Positions 10,361 to 23,063 of a DNA stretch of 64,000 nt are shown here, piece by piece. Origin of the DNA: Zonotrichia leucophrys gambelii (Eukaryota > Chordata > Aves > Passeriformes > Passerellidae); the NCBI RefSeq assembly GCF_028769735.1, contig NC_088171.1, positions 96,661,412 through 96,725,411 on the forward strand, read 5' to 3'. Under the pieces are notes generated by a model that saw only the letters and a list, made by a program, of their open reading frames with translations, made no database searches and had not been told where the DNA came from. Within the stretch, counting starts at the first letter, position 1; each line of letters starts with the position of its first letter. The position numbers and the translations under genes were made by a program.

Positions 10361-12774
10361 CTTCACTTTCACACAACCAGCTAAAAAATATGACCTTTCT
10401 AGGTTCAGAGCTTTATACAGCTTTTCCAAAATTCGAGCAAGATCCTGGGGCCTTCTTTGACTCCGTTTTCACAAACATCTATAGTATAGATCTTCACAAG
10501 CATTTTTTCATTTGTGCTGTCATCTTTGCTTGAAATACGTCCTGTTGACAACACTGGCAGGCCAGTGCTTGGCAGCACTGGTTTTGATTTCCAGTCCCTT
10601 GAAAGACATTGAAATGTAAGTGCTACATGTCCATGATGTAGACTTTAAGGGTTACTTATACTAACTCTTTTATTTTAAAAACCTTTGTAATGACTACAAC
10701 TTCACGTGGTTACAGATGTAATCAGGGTCCTAAAAATAAAATCTATGTATCCATCTAAATGGATAAAATTCACTGTGATTTTTAATTGTAGTAATCTGAG
10801 TAATATTCAGAAATACTAGTTTTATGGAGAAAAAAGACTTAAAAGTATTTTTTTAAAAAATTTAAAACTTTGTAAATTAATGCACATTTATCTTCTTTTT
10901 GATTTTATATACAAATAGTATAAAAAGTGATACTTGAGAGTACTTGCAGAGCATGACTACAAGAAAAAAGGGCAATATTCAAGAATAATAGACACAGAAA
11001 GCTTTATCAAAATATATCTTGTTTAAACTGAAAGGATTTTTTTAATCGGAAATGCATTCAAGCAGCTTAAAGGTCATATTTCTCACCATCTATTGCATTA
11101 TTAATCAAATAATTAAAACATAACTTCATTTTGTACACATACCAAGCACAATATTTTTTACTTTCAGTTTTACAGCAGATTCTTCTGTTTGAATATCTGG
11201 TGCTGAATATTTTTTGGCATGAGCAGGTGGCTCAGTATCAAAATTAAGCTAAACAGATTAAATTGTAATATGAATACATTAGAAACACTTCTTGTCTATA
11301 TCAAAAGTATGCTCCAATTCCAGCTAAAGGCAAAGAAACCCTACCATTTAACATTTAAGAGCTACACTAGACTCTAAAACTCATCACTATAACAACCATA
11401 TAAAACTCGCAATACACACCTAAAAAAACATTCTATAAAGCAGTATTTTAGGTTTTTTTTGTGGTCTAAAAATATGAATAATCAACTTAAGAATTGCATA
11501 GCCAGTCACTGCTTCCTATAGAATAATGAAGTTTCGTCTTTTGATCAGAATCATCAAAGCTCCAGGACAAAGCATCAGGGCTCCAGGAATGCTGTAATAT
11601 GGATGTTCAAAATTACAGCTTTTTATAAACTGCATACTGAGGAAAACACTTAAATAATTAAGGTGCTTTTCAAAACCTTGGTCAGAATCTCTAAAGGATC
11701 TGTAGCAATGGTTGCTACTTTCTTTAATAGGTTTTGAATTCAGTCTTAGGGACTGATATTGTGAGATCTTCTTTTCCTACTTTGCCAGACAGTCCTTCAG
11801 GAACAATGTATATCACAGGGATTTTTTTCTGAGCATGATACATAGTCCTCTGGTTTATCTGGAAGTTTAGATTTCTTTGTCCTTTGATGTGTTCGGTCAT
11901 AGGAAGAATTCTAGAGCAGTAGCCATTTGTCACTGCTGTGACAGTACCAAAGCCACCAGCTCTAAGAATATCTCAGTGCTCCCATACCATACCAACCCTG
12001 TGAGCAGTGCTGACAAACAGCGCAAAGGTGGCACAGTGGCATGGATGCTGCCTGGTCCTCAGCCCCACAACTCACAAATGTTGAAATAACCCTACAACCA
12101 AGTGTCCTTATATGCCAGCACCAGCCTCAGAACTTATGTTTGTCACCTGTAGCATGGTGATCCCCTGTCTATAGTCATGCTCATGCAGATCCAACTCAAA
12201 GCCACAAGTACCAGATTAGAGCTTTTTGATGTGCAGCTTCTTCCAATTCAAAATCACAAGTGACAATTTTATCACAGTCTTAAGGAAAAAAACATTCTTT
12301 TTCCGCAGAGAGTTCTGATCTGATTTTTTTCAATACACAGTGTGGGAGTTTTATCCCTCACATCTGTTGGGAGGGCAGCAGTGGAAAGTTTTAATAGCAT
12401 CTCTCAGTCACTAAGACAACTCTGTTTTAACCCTCTGTGCAAATGCTTTAGCACCTACCTCTTAAAACAGCTGTCATGTTCTTTTGGAGTTTCTTCTGTG
12501 ATTCTATTCCCAAATTTTCTTTATTAATAAGATTAAAATCAGTGGTTGTTTATTTTGAGAATCTGAAATGTTTTGTGATTTCCCAAAAGTGATGCAAGCA
12601 GGTGAGGCATAACTTTCATGTTTATCACTAAATCCACTAGAAAACAACTTAGAAAACATCTTTTACAATACCCTTTCAACTTTTCTGCATGTTAGAGAAT
12701 GGAAATAACTTTAGACCTTCATACCCTTCTCTGATATCTCCCTGAAGCTGTTTTTTTCCCCTTGATTAGGCAGT
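10361..12774. other. Unique AT-rich sequence, nothing supported
   Basis: No repeat family or gene recognised. The part at about 11880-12240 is richer in G+C and has short opposing frames (for example 11877-12089) but no splice signals worth calling. Short A/T runs only. Confidence 0.45.
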
Positions 12775-13982
12775 CCTCACATGCCACCTGTCCTGCAGAA
12801 GGTGATGGCTTCATTTTTTGTTTTCCAGTGCAATACCAAGGTAGGGCTGGGCTGCAGCTGATAACATCTTGCCCACACTAAGCCCTGCCTTGCTGCCAGC
12901 CTGGGCTGTGCTGGGGTCTGCTGGGCCCTGTCCCAGCAGGGCTGGGCCCTGCTTTGATGCAGCGCTGGCTGAGCCGCATCTGCCCCCAGATCAGCCCACG
13001 GTGTGTTTCTGCTGCTGCTGAGTGCTAGCCTGGCTGCTGAGACTTCTGGGCAGGTGAAAGGGAAGCCATAAGCACACAGCTGAAACTGAACAAAGCAGGA
13101 GCCAGAGACCAGGCATGCTGCCAGAGCAGCCGCTGCTGTCCTGGCCGGCCCCCTGAGATCCTGACACAGCACCCCGGCATGGCCTGAAAATCCTTCATGT
13201 GAGTGACTTCAATCACTGCCCAGCAGAAAATCACATGACCATCTGCAGGGCCCAGGTGAGATTTTAACCGTTTTACTGCACAGACGAGACTTGCGCACCT
13301 TCAATCCTCTCTGGAGAGGAGAGAAAAGGACAGAGTCAAGACACGTAGAGAAACCACATGAAGACGCCGAGGTCAGGAAAGAAGGAGTTAAATGCCAGAT
13401 GGAGGGAGAATGGGGAGCTGCCTTAGTCTTGGGCTGAAATTCTTTTAAAGGCCATGGTGATGGACTATGATACACTGAAATAGCCTTGTAATTAATGGAA
13501 CTAGGGAGGATGGAGTGCTCAAACTGTAAATATAAGCAAGGGCACCCATGCTGAAGCATGCAAATGTTGAAGCAGCTGTGATCCCATGAGAAGTTTGAAC
13601 AGAGAGAAGAATGATGAAGACCCTTTGTGCACAGGGAGAGGAGAAGACTCTGTTCTGAGAGATGAAGATGATCTCAGAGAGAGATGAAGAGAACTTTCAT
13701 TTTTAAAATAGTACCTTCCTTAAAATAAGTTGACATGGCCCATAAACGCAGCTGTGGGAAGGCTGAAAAAAGATGAGAGGGACTTCACGATTGCAGATTT
13801 TTGGGCGACTGCTATTCATGGAAATTAACAGAGAAAGACATGTTCTTGTGGAGAAGTCTGCATGGCATGGCAAGATAAATCTTCTTCCTAAGAGAAGTGA
13901 TGCAAGACCACTTTAGAAGTGGTAAACTGACTGAAAATCCCAACTTTTGTCTCTTTACATTGTCAGTGAGAAAGAAAATGGC

Positions 13983-13995
13983 GGGGGGGGGGGGG
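13983..13995 (+). repeat. Poly(G) run, 13 G, inside the LTR
   Basis: An uninterrupted run of 13 G between ATGGC and ATGGCGGG. It can form a G-quadruplex with neighbouring G runs, and its length is often miscalled. Confidence 0.9.
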
Positions 13996-14062
13996 ATGGC
14001 GGGAAGGAGGAGAAGTGTTCTGAAGGTTTTATTATGATTCTTTTTATGCTTTCTGTTCTGTT

Positions 14063-14068
14063 AATAAA
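14063..14068 (+). promoter_or_regulatory. LTR polyadenylation signal AATAAA
   Basis: AATAAA within TTAATAAAGTTTTC, placed about 125 bases before the LTR 3' end, as expected for the R/U5 part of a retroviral LTR. Confidence 0.6.
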
Positions 14069-14194
14069 GTTTTCTTCATATCATTTTAAGTTTGAGCCTG
14101 CTTTGCTCTTCTCCTAACCCCATATCACAGCAGGAAATGGGTAAATAAATCCTAGTGGGTACCCCGGCAATTTTGGTCATCACTAAACCTAGCA

Positions 14195-16205
14195 TATTAT
14201 GTGGTACATTGGCCAGGAAATCTAAAATTTGCAAACCAAAACCACTACACAAAGTTTTCGTAGAGGTAATAAAAGGATGCTTAGAGAGGTCCATCAATTG
14301 TTTTCGAAGCTATGTGCTACTGACAACTCAGAAAAGTCATGAAATCAGCTTCCAGCACACTGGTGAAGAAATATTTGGAACCAAGAGTCTCTTGTGAGCA
14401 TTTTCTTGATTGCAGGTGGAGGAAATGTTTACAATCTTTAATTTTCATTATGTAGGATTATAATCTTTTAAGAAACTCCTCTTTTCTTTTTACAGTTTTG
14501 TAAGCTCTTCAGTGCCTTGCCATTTCTTACTCTTGATACTTCAGAATACAATTTACCTTCATAAGAATGAAAGAACTGACATGCATCATTAAATCAAAAT
14601 TTTACCCAACTTGGAATTCCAGGTCTGATGGTGTCAATTAGTGTGTACTTAGGGAAAATAACAGGGAAAAGGACGAATATAACATGATTTTCCTTTGCAA
14701 AATCTTTAAAATAAGATTATCTTTAGCACCAGGAGAACAGGAGCAACATTGTAATGATTGTACCTCCAGTGCATGCGCCCTAGAAGATAAACACAGTTTT
14801 CTTTTCCACTTCAGAAAAGCAGAACCTTTGAAAGGGCGAAGAGCATCTCATTAAAATTGCTAGGAAAAAAATATATAGAAACTAAGTTAGTTATAAATGA
14901 TGTTTAATTTTCTTCTTTAAGGATTCAATACACAAAAAAACACTATTCAAGTTAGAGGCAATTTAACAACAAATCATGTGAGGATGAAGCAGTTACACCT
15001 TAATTTAAACAGAAAAAAACTGTTAAATGAGACAAAATTAACCTAGCCAATTACATCCTAATTCAGAATTCATGATTCTGTAAAACTGCAGCTGTCCCAG
15101 CAGTGGTTAGTTGAAATAAATAAAAGAGTTTGTCCACTTTAAATATGTGCAATATCTATTTCTCACTGCTTCATCTGAGTTTTTATTAACTGGCACTGGT
15201 TATTAAAGTCTTTTATAAAACAGTCTTAAATTCAAATGCAGTGTAGTTCTCCATTAGAAATGAGTCTTTACTTTCTTTTCGGCTATGAGTATTCCTAAAT
15301 GCAGCAGTATGAAACTTTGATTTCATGAGATGACAGAATTACTTCATTCCATTTTGCAATGAAACCTCCAAATATTAAAGTTCTCAGAATCAAATGTTAA
15401 AAACAAGTTATATTTCATATTGATTAAACATTGAATATAAACAATGCTGAAACATTTTCTTTCATTTTTGAAGTTTGTTTCTTTTTGAGGCACAAAGTTA
15501 TGTGCTTCAATCCAGTTCAAAGAGGATATTTTCTTCACCTATTCTGTTTCTTGTTGCTAATAGAAAATATTGTATTTAGAATTAAATTTCTGATAATATA
15601 TTTTCTCTCTGTTTCTCTCATTTTTCATTCCTGTCTAAATAGTGCAAATCCAAAGTCTGCTGTCCTTTACCACCCCACACATCAGGAAAGCATTACTTGT
15701 CTCTCACAAGAGTGCCAGAGCAGGGATGTGCAGGGTAAATAGGCATGTCTATTTGAGCAAAGGTGGCAAGGGATAATAGAGTTAGGAACCAAGGCTGCAG
15801 ACTAAACGAAGATGCAGCTTGCTTAGCAAATAAGGCACAGAGACGGTTTCAGCTTATTTAAAAACCTCTCCAATAGCCTCTGCACAAATACTTAGGGATC
15901 ATAAGTTTCTGTTCCAGTCAAGTCTTCTTTCTCCTGCAGCAGCCAGTGACTGACTGTCTTGGGAATTATTTCCTGATTGCTCTGGAAAAAGCCATTCCAC
16001 AGTTTGCCAATATCTCAAGCAATCTGCCTGTTTAGCTTGAAAAAACTGGTGTGCAGGATTTAGAAAATCTTTGATGGAAATATGAAATTCCAGGAGATAA
16101 ATTAAAGCATGGGGAAAATCACTGTGAGTTGAAAAAGAAAAGACAGCTCATACATGTCAGTAACTTTCCTTGTAACATAAGCAGATATTCTAGACAAAGG
16201 GAAAG
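14195..16205. other. AT-rich unique sequence, nothing supported
   Basis: No recognised repeats. Frames at 15344-15538 (minus) and 15431-15742 (plus) overlap on opposite strands and are hydrophobic or low in complexity, consistent with chance frames. Confidence 0.45.
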
Positions 16206-16824
16206 TGTGGGATCTCAGCACCTCAGGACTGAGGTGCCGAGCCACCGAGACCACCCTTGGGGGGCTCGGGAGTCCTGGAATGTTGCCAGAAGTGTCTGGT
16301 GGCTGGACTTTGATCCTACACGGGAGACGACACCTGTATGAGGATAGGAGGACTTCACCGGGGTGAATGGTGAAGGGATTAGTTAATTAGAGGGTGAGAC
16401 ACAGGGCTTAAGATTGCTGTACAGGGGGGTTTAGAGAAGTAAGATGGAGGAATTGGGGCGTGTCCTGTCCTTCTTCTTCTTCTTCTTCTCCTCCATCTTC
16501 TTTGGTGATGGTGGCGCTTTGGGATTGGTCATTACTGAAAGTGCACCGGACAATAAAAATAAAAAGGATTGGGGAAAAATGATAAATATTGTACACGTAA
16601 CCATGGGTATAAAGATAGGTGACTGTCCGGAGGGCTACACAGTGTGCTCATGGCTGACTGCTGAGCAGACCTCTGTCGGGCCGAAAGAAAATCTTTTAGA
16701 TAAACATTTAATAAACATAAAGACCGAAAGAAGAACTGAAGCCTCTTCTCGTCCTTTGATACGCGGGCTGCCCCAAGGCCACTCTGGGCCTTTCCAGGCC
16801 CTTCAAACAGCCGAAAACCGGACA
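16206..16824 (+). mobile_element. Solo LTR of a class II (ERVK-like) endogenous retrovirus, intact ends and exact target duplication
   Basis: The element starts TGTGGGATCTCAGCACC and ends GCCGAAAACCGGACA, giving canonical TG...CA termini over 619 bp. It is bracketed by the exact 6-bp direct repeat GGAAAG at 16200-16205 and 16825-16830. A 6-bp duplication is the usual size for ERVK-like elements. A TATA box (TATAAAG) at 16608-16614 and a polyadenylation signal AATAAA at 16710-16715 define U3, R and U5 in the plus orientation. A TTC repeat lies at 16471-16489. There is no internal retroviral sequence, so the provirus collapsed to a solo LTR. A second, decayed copy of the same family lies at 56646-57203. 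Frames such as 16129-16341 and 16444-16836 fall in the LTR and are not genes. Confidence 0.9.
16608..16614 (+). promoter_or_regulatory. LTR TATA box
   Basis: TATAAAG, about 100 bases upstream of the AATAAA at 16710-16715 and in the right orientation for the solo LTR promoter. In the second family member the corresponding site reads AATAAATAG and has lost the TATA motif. Confidence 0.65.
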
Positions 16825-17589
16825 GGAAAGCACTGAAACACATGGTTAGGTTTTTCTTAAATTTGGCTGAAGAATTAAATATCTAATTAGGATTCTCAGT
16901 CAATGCTATCTTAATTGACTAATACATCATTCTGTTAACACTAATGGTAAATTAAATATGCTTGATCGATATTCAAACAATGAATTCTGGTTAATTGACG
17001 TTGATCTTAATGGGCATTACTTTAAAATATTAGCTGATGTACATCCACAGCTGTGGGGATTATATATTACAATATTAATTTTCAAGATATCATTTGCAAG
17101 AAACATTAGTGAGTAGTTAGTGAGTTTTCCTTATATATGAAGAGGAATTGCAACGAGTCATCTCAGAAAATAAAATTAAATTATCCCCTCACAAATAATA
17201 TATTATTTTCCTCATTACATTATTTTTCCTTTTCCTTTAAAGTGACTACTCTGAAAAATTAAAGACTTCTAAATCATAATTTACAAACTCTGGTGAATTA
17301 TGCTCACATGTAAAATGAATTAAGTGGATTAATGAAGAAAAACAATTACAGTAAAATGCAAGTACAGACAAAGAAAGGTGTAGACTAAGGAGCTGAGATC
17401 AGATACACAACTGTTGGAATCTGAAGGCTCTTAATGCCTTCTGGAGGGGAAGTTAGAGCCATTCAGATTGGAATTTCCAAAAGAGAATATCCACAATTGA
17501 TATTTCATTTTCTAGCTGCTTGAGAAGAGTCAGCTTGAAGGAAAAAATATTCAATGGATGATCCCTAGCACTTTCTGAAATTCCTATCC
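16825..17589. other. AT-rich unique sequence
   Basis: The first six bases are the right-hand target duplication of the LTR. The remainder shows no gene or recognised repeat; short TAAAT and AATTA runs only. Confidence 0.45.
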
Positions 17590-17694
17590 AAGCTACCTGA
17601 TCTAGTGGAATTTTTCTCTGCCCATAGCAGCAGGGTTGGAGCTGGATGATTGCTAAGATCCCTTCCAAACTAAACCATTCTATGATTTTATGAA
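17590..17694 (+). mobile_element. Short CR1 3' end, plus strand
   Basis: Ends with CCCTTCCAAACTAAACC followed by the CR1 terminal motif ATTCTATGA and a degenerate second copy TTTTATGA. The preceding GGAGCTGGATGATTGCTAAG matches the CR1 3' UTR. Only about 100 bases remain, a typical severe 5' truncation. Whether similarity extends left to 17450 is doubtful. Confidence 0.75.
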
Positions 17695-19817
17695 TCTGAC
17701 TCCAGTATTGCTGTTATGCCTGTAGTCAGTGTAGCTCAAATCTGAACTCACATCAGTCTTTATAATATTCACATTGCACTTGTTTAGGCTCTCAACTGCC
17801 AACCATCAGCTGACTTTACAATCAAATAAAAATTTGAGCTCTAATATAGTTTAGCGTGTTGTGACTTTTGCCCTGTGACACGTAACCTGAGTGGTTATTA
17901 AGAATAGGGGTGAGCTATGCGTACCAAAAATGATTTCATCTCCAATCCTTCAAATACTCTGTCAGTCAAAGATGTTGTACACCTTCTCTTCTCTTTTCTC
18001 ACAGGATTTTTGCCCTGCTTTGTGGTTAAACTCTATTCATTTGGGATTGTTTTGTTTTGAGGTTTCTTGATGAAGTAGGGTTGATGACCTATTGACCATA
18101 ATTCACTGAAATGAATTTCTAGACAGCCCCCTTATGAACTTGAGTTCTACCTATGTGAAAACTCGTTATATTGTCAAAGATTTCTCTGACACCTGATAAG
18201 CAGAAAATTACTACCTGGGAGCATCATGTTGCTTTATTAGTATAATCTTATACTGTTGGTCAAAGGAAACTGGAGAGGAGAGCCATTTTAATGGATGCAC
18301 ACAAGCCACTTTCAGCACAGGTCATAAAAATCAACTCTTAATGAAGCTCTGAACTCACTGTTATTCATCAGATATCTAGGAGAGTATGAACACACATCAC
18401 TTGTGTTAGTTCCACTGACCACACAGGGAGGTGCAGCTCTGCACCAGCATTAGAATAGCAGCTGAGTTTTTCATTCATATAAATGATGTAAAAAACCTGT
18501 GGACTATGAGGTGGGTACCATCATCTCGAAGTGCCAGCCTGTGAAACCCAAACCTCAGCTGAGCTACCAAAGTTTGCTCAAACTCTCAGCAAGAGCTGGG
18601 AACACAAGAAAGTAGACACACATAAGAACACATGCACACATGGGCATAAACACACACCCTATTTGTTGGGTCTGAGGAGAAAATAAGTTGCTAGAATAAT
18701 GGTGTCTACAAGTACCTGAGGCAGATGGTATCTCAGGACAGCTAAAGCAACTATTAGAAGAAATGTAACAGAGCATCAGCTCTAGTACACTCTGCAAAGT
18801 AATGAATGCTGTTGCAGAGCTGCAGCTAATTAAAAGGGATTCAAAACCAGCTACATCTCATTTTGTACCCAGCAATATGCTAAATATGGACACTGCCACA
18901 CCAGCTGAAGCAGAAAATGTCTACAGTAAAGGCTCTCAGGTCAATGGTTTGCAGGGAAATTGCAATAACACAACAAAAAATAAACCAGCACACACGATAT
19001 GCATGTAATAAAAAAGTTAAATGTAGCAAAAACCATTCTGAGACAACTCCTTTCTGCAAATTTTTTTTTTGGATTAAAGCATTATCAAATCTTTCAAATT
19101 GCACAGGTAAATTATAGCAAAGAAAATTACATCATTTTTAACCATTCATGGGTGACTTAATCTGACCTACTCACCAATGAGCCTTGGTTTTAAGATTAAA
19201 GGAGCTGAAAATACTAAAGAATTCAAGACTCTGAGTTCAGAGTCTCAAAAAAACAACTATTCAGATGGAAGTTTTACACTGGAATAATCTCAGAATTTGT
19301 CTTAGAGGCATGTGCATTAAATTGTTGTGATAGATTTCATGGAAGAAAGAAGCACTATAAGGTGCTTACCTGGCAATTCTCAGTGAACTGTTCATCGGAT
19401 ACCATAAGTAGTATATTGGAAAGAAAGAAAGAAAGTTCATTTACTTCATTTTTTTTTCTGCCTTTCTATGTGGAGTTGCATAAGTGATATCCCAGCAGGG
19501 AAAGGAAAACAAGAGAAAAAGAGAGTGGTCTGTATAGTAGGAAAAGTGGGACAAGAGAAGAAAGAATAGCAATGTAAGTCATCTTGTAAGATGCAAAGAA
19601 ACTTTGTTAAAGAAATCTTAAGGTTTCAGTGCTCCAGTTTCAGGAAAAGTGAAAAAGTGAAGAAAATCTGCACCCCTAAATCAATTTAATTTTGCATATT
19701 CTTTCCATGAGACACTAACCTTAAATAATAAAAAAATGCTGCATTATTTTCCAGAAAGCATCATTATGCCTTTATCAAATATAAATACAAAGAACATGTC
19801 ATATTCTGTATATTTAT

Positions 19818-19854
<37 letters not shown>

Positions 19855-21361
19855 TACATATATACTCTGGTACTCTGGCACTGGGGTCTTCATATAGATT
19901 TTTTTTCCCTGTAACATTTCATTTTTATCTAAGACTCAGATAATTTGGTCTGTTTATTTTTTCTCTATTCCCTAAAGCTGTATCAACTGCAAAAGATATG
20001 CAAAAACTGATTTAAACACAAAAGCCATTGTTTCTGGGAATACATTTGTTAACACCATATTAATTAAAAAGAAAATACTCCACCCTAGAACAATTTGGCT
20101 TTTTGTTTTAATCAAAATGACATCACAGCTGCTTTTCAGTTGCACAATTTGAAAAAATATAAAAGTCTGATATTGATCTATTTCTGCTTTGATATTGGCC
20201 TTAACTTCTACATCTAGTCATCTCATTAAGGCTACATATTTAGATATATCTGTAGATAGAAGGAAAAAATTACAGTGTCCCCACTAGATATGATAAGTTC
20301 TCTCTTGGACAGATTTTTTTCAATTGAGTATAAAACCAGCTGTGATAAATGGTGTAGTTATCACTCCTAGCTATAGTTAAGAGATGTGAATTTTATGTTT
20401 GGCATTTACTTTATGTGCACATCAAACTGCATTTCTCCAGGACTGTAGAGCTGCAGTGCTTACACACTGCTGTCATGGCTTGATTTCCCCTACTAGCAGT
20501 TACCAACATCATTCAGACATAACAGGGAGATCCAAGGGGGATGGTTTTTCCTAACTTTGCTTAGTCACATCTGTAGGCAAGTATATTATTTATCAAGAGA
20601 ACTTTTTAAAAAATAAATAATCATACTGAACTGGACACAGAATTTCCCCTGCATCTCTGATTTGTTTTCTTATTGTGTCCTCCATGAGGTGAACCCACTA
20701 CCAATAATGTAGTGTCTGCACATTATTTTGCAAATGTGAAATGTTTGTTATCATTGAAATAAAGCTTAAAGAAAAATATAACAAGATCTGTCCCTTAAAA
20801 CCATATTGAAGGAAAAACAGGGCAAATAACATGAAAAAACATGAAAAGGAAAAAGTAAAAGCAAAAATGTAATGGAGCTACAGAACTTAGACTCGCGTCT
20901 GCATGAATCAAAAACTTGATACTTGCAGCAGAAATATCCATTTCTAAACAATTTGAGTTGCCTTAGGAACTCAGGATTCCCTTTTTCACAAGCAGAAATT
21001 GATTTCATTTGGTTCTGCCTTCTTAGGAGTTGATAAAAACTTTATTCAATCAAATTGAGTACCTCACAAAATCCAACCCTTCAAATACTATTGAACTTTA
21101 AGTTCAGTTTCAACTACTGTGGTCAGGTCTTATCACAGATGATTTTTATTGCTCATTATATTTATTATAAGATTAACCGTCAGGATTAGTTACAGTGCGC
21201 AAACATTGAGTAGCACATAATATCTCTCAGAAAAAATTCAGGAAAGACTCAGTGTGAAGATGAACCTATGAAAAATAAACAGACAAAAAGCAGAGATATG
21301 TGTCTAATCACTTTAATATTTTATTACAGGTAAACTTTTGGGGTGTAGGAGGTTTTCTGTT
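17695..21361. other. Unique AT-rich sequence with a CA microsatellite
   Basis: No gene supported. A plus-strand frame at 18802-19008 has a protein-like composition but lacks good splice signals or a recognisable family. The (CA)n tract is listed separately. Confidence 0.45.
19817..19856 (+). repeat. (CA)n microsatellite, interrupted
   Basis: About 12 CA units, then a TAT interruption, then five more units and a CATA-type tail. Likely length-polymorphic. Confidence 0.92.
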
Positions 21362-21431
21362 TTCTCTTCTCTTCTCTTCTCTTCTCTTCTCTTCTCTTCT
21401 CTTCTCTTCTCTTCTCTTCTCTTCTCTTCTC
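21362..21431 (+). repeat. (TTCTC)n pentanucleotide microsatellite, about 14 units
   Basis: A pure pyrimidine pentanucleotide repeat of about 70 bases (AGAAG on the minus strand). A homopurine-homopyrimidine tract like this can form triplex (H-DNA). Confidence 0.95.
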
Positions 21432-22513
21432 CTCATCTTTTCCTTTCAAAGCAAGAGCCTATGGTAAATCATTCTGTATATGTCACCCTTTACCTTTTCT
21501 TTTAACTAAATAGAGCAACAGATTTTCTGAAGCAAGTTAATGACATTGAAAATATTTCTGCTTTCATACTGGTATTATAAAAATCTAGTTCTCTAAGCAA
21601 TGAAATAGAAAAAAAAAACTATTCTTATTTCACTTCTTTTCTTTCCAATTTTCCCCACACTCCCTCAAAAAAGTATATTACAGATAGGCCAGACTAAGCC
21701 AGTGATGGATCTTTTAACTTTAGCACAAGTTTGTTACATAGAGCTTGACTGCAAAGTTTAAAACTGAATGGTCATACAGGATATGCTCCTGCTAGCTCTT
21801 TGTCCTACTCTTTCAATCGTTTAACCTCAATTTCAATCAATTGCTCTTCATCTTACAAAAGCCCTTTCAATATTGTCTCTCCTTTCATTTTTCTTTGCAG
21901 AAAATTTCCTTAGCAATTTCCCCTTGGTGCCTGCTAAAAAGTTCCCAAAAATATTTTATCTAATCTCTAATCTGCTTGGAATGACATGAAACTTGTAAGC
22001 TCTACCTCTCTATCTCTATTTCAAAATATTCTTTGAAGAATTCTTGGGAATTAAAGAGCATTTTTTGTTTTAAAAAATCTAATTAAAATATCTGTTCTTT
22101 TGGGATCAAATTCATCATTTGAGAGTGCCTTTTATAAGAAATGTGGCTGATATAACAGGTTGAATCCCAGATACATCTTTTCACATGTTCTCTTATATGA
22201 ATCACTGATAATTGAGTCCAAGCGTGGAGTTGTGTACAAAGACTGTAATAGGAACAATCATACAGTCTCACCATGAAGGCAACCTGGCATCATTCATGGC
22301 TGCTGCATGATTAGCCACGCAAATTGTATGCCCCACTCTTTATTAGTTTTCTCTTTAGATTTCCCTAGTCTTGAAAAAAATACACAAAAGTTTAGCCAGT
22401 GGGCTTAGAACCACTGAATTAATATGAATTGAGCAAATTGACTAGAAGTGACTTCAGTATTGATCAGTGCTTCCTGAATTTCTCTCTTTGATTATTTCTT
22501 GGGAAGGAACCAG

Positions 22514-22531
22514 AAAAAAAAAAAAAAAAAA
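22514..22531 (+). repeat. Poly(A) run, 18 A
   Basis: Simple mononucleotide run between CCAG and GGGGCAGTG. Confidence 0.9.
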
Positions 22532-22694
22532 GGGGCAGTGTAGTGTACAAAATCATTAAAATGGAACCACTATTCATTAAATAAATGAAACTTGCACTTG
22601 AGACAGAGATAGTGCCACAGACAGGATGCTTACCTAATGAGTCAAATCCTGTGAGCTTAATTCTTCTTGTAGTTGCACTTTGGTAATTCTGAAG

Positions 22695-22731
22695 TAGCCC
22701 CATTGCATTTCTGAGTCTATTCTTAGTTTCC
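22695..22731 (+). repeat. Diverged direct repeat, copy 1 of 2
   Basis: TAGCCCCATTGCATTTCTGA and the following 17 bases match 23064-23100 at about 31 of 37 positions. The spacing is about 370 bases, so this may be a remnant of an old tandem duplication or of an unrecognised repeat. Confidence 0.5.
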
Positions 22732-23063
22732 TGTAACATATGTGGGGCCTCCAGTTGTTCAGGACTGAAGGTCAGGCTCCCAAGCCTCCACACATTTGAA
22801 GAGCCTCCATGTATTGTCAGGGCCTCTCTTGTCTCTCAGGTTCCGCAAGTTTCTCCCTTCATATCAATATAATTTTCAGGTTGTTCCTCTTCTATCTTAT
22901 GCCTGCAGTTTTTTGGTGGCCCAACAATTACCCATTTACCATTTCTCCCCTTACTTTTGATCCCCCTTTGCACTGAAAAGTTTCCTGACTGTAAGCCCCT
23001 TGCAACAAGATTCTTTCATCCTACATGTATTCTTGCCAAGTGGAGTGAGCCATGTCAAGAAAA

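Larger units (their letters stand above)
12775..14194 (+). mobile_element. Long ERVL-type solo LTR (approximate 5' limit)
   Basis: This GC-rich island in AT-rich DNA ends in features of an avian ERVL-type LTR. A polyadenylation signal AATAAA lies at 14063-14068. It is followed by TTTGAGCCTGCTTTGCTC, then CCCCATATCACAGCAGGAAA, and an end of the form CACTAAACCTAGCA at 14194, giving the expected terminal CA. The body contains the CCACATGAAGACGCCGAGGT block near 13352 seen in long avian LTRs. No gag, pol or env sequence flanks it, so it is most likely a solo LTR left by recombination. The 5' end is not sharp: I found no matching target duplication for the TATTA that follows the 3' end, so 12775 marks only where composition changes. 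The 131-codon minus-strand frame at 12777-13172 lies inside it and is a GC-rich chance frame. Confidence 0.65.

Noticed and set aside
12777..13172. 131-codon minus-strand frame
   Set aside because: Lies in the GC-rich LTR island where stops are rare; Ala/Leu/Gln-rich chance peptide with no domain.
16444..16836. 130-codon plus-strand frame
   Set aside because: Covers most of the solo LTR (16206-16824), including its TATA box and polyadenylation signal; the F-rich start is the TTC repeat.
18802..19008. 68-codon frame with protein-like composition
   Set aside because: The upstream AG lacks a convincing pyrimidine tract, no donor or family is recognisable, and an opposite-strand frame overlaps it.
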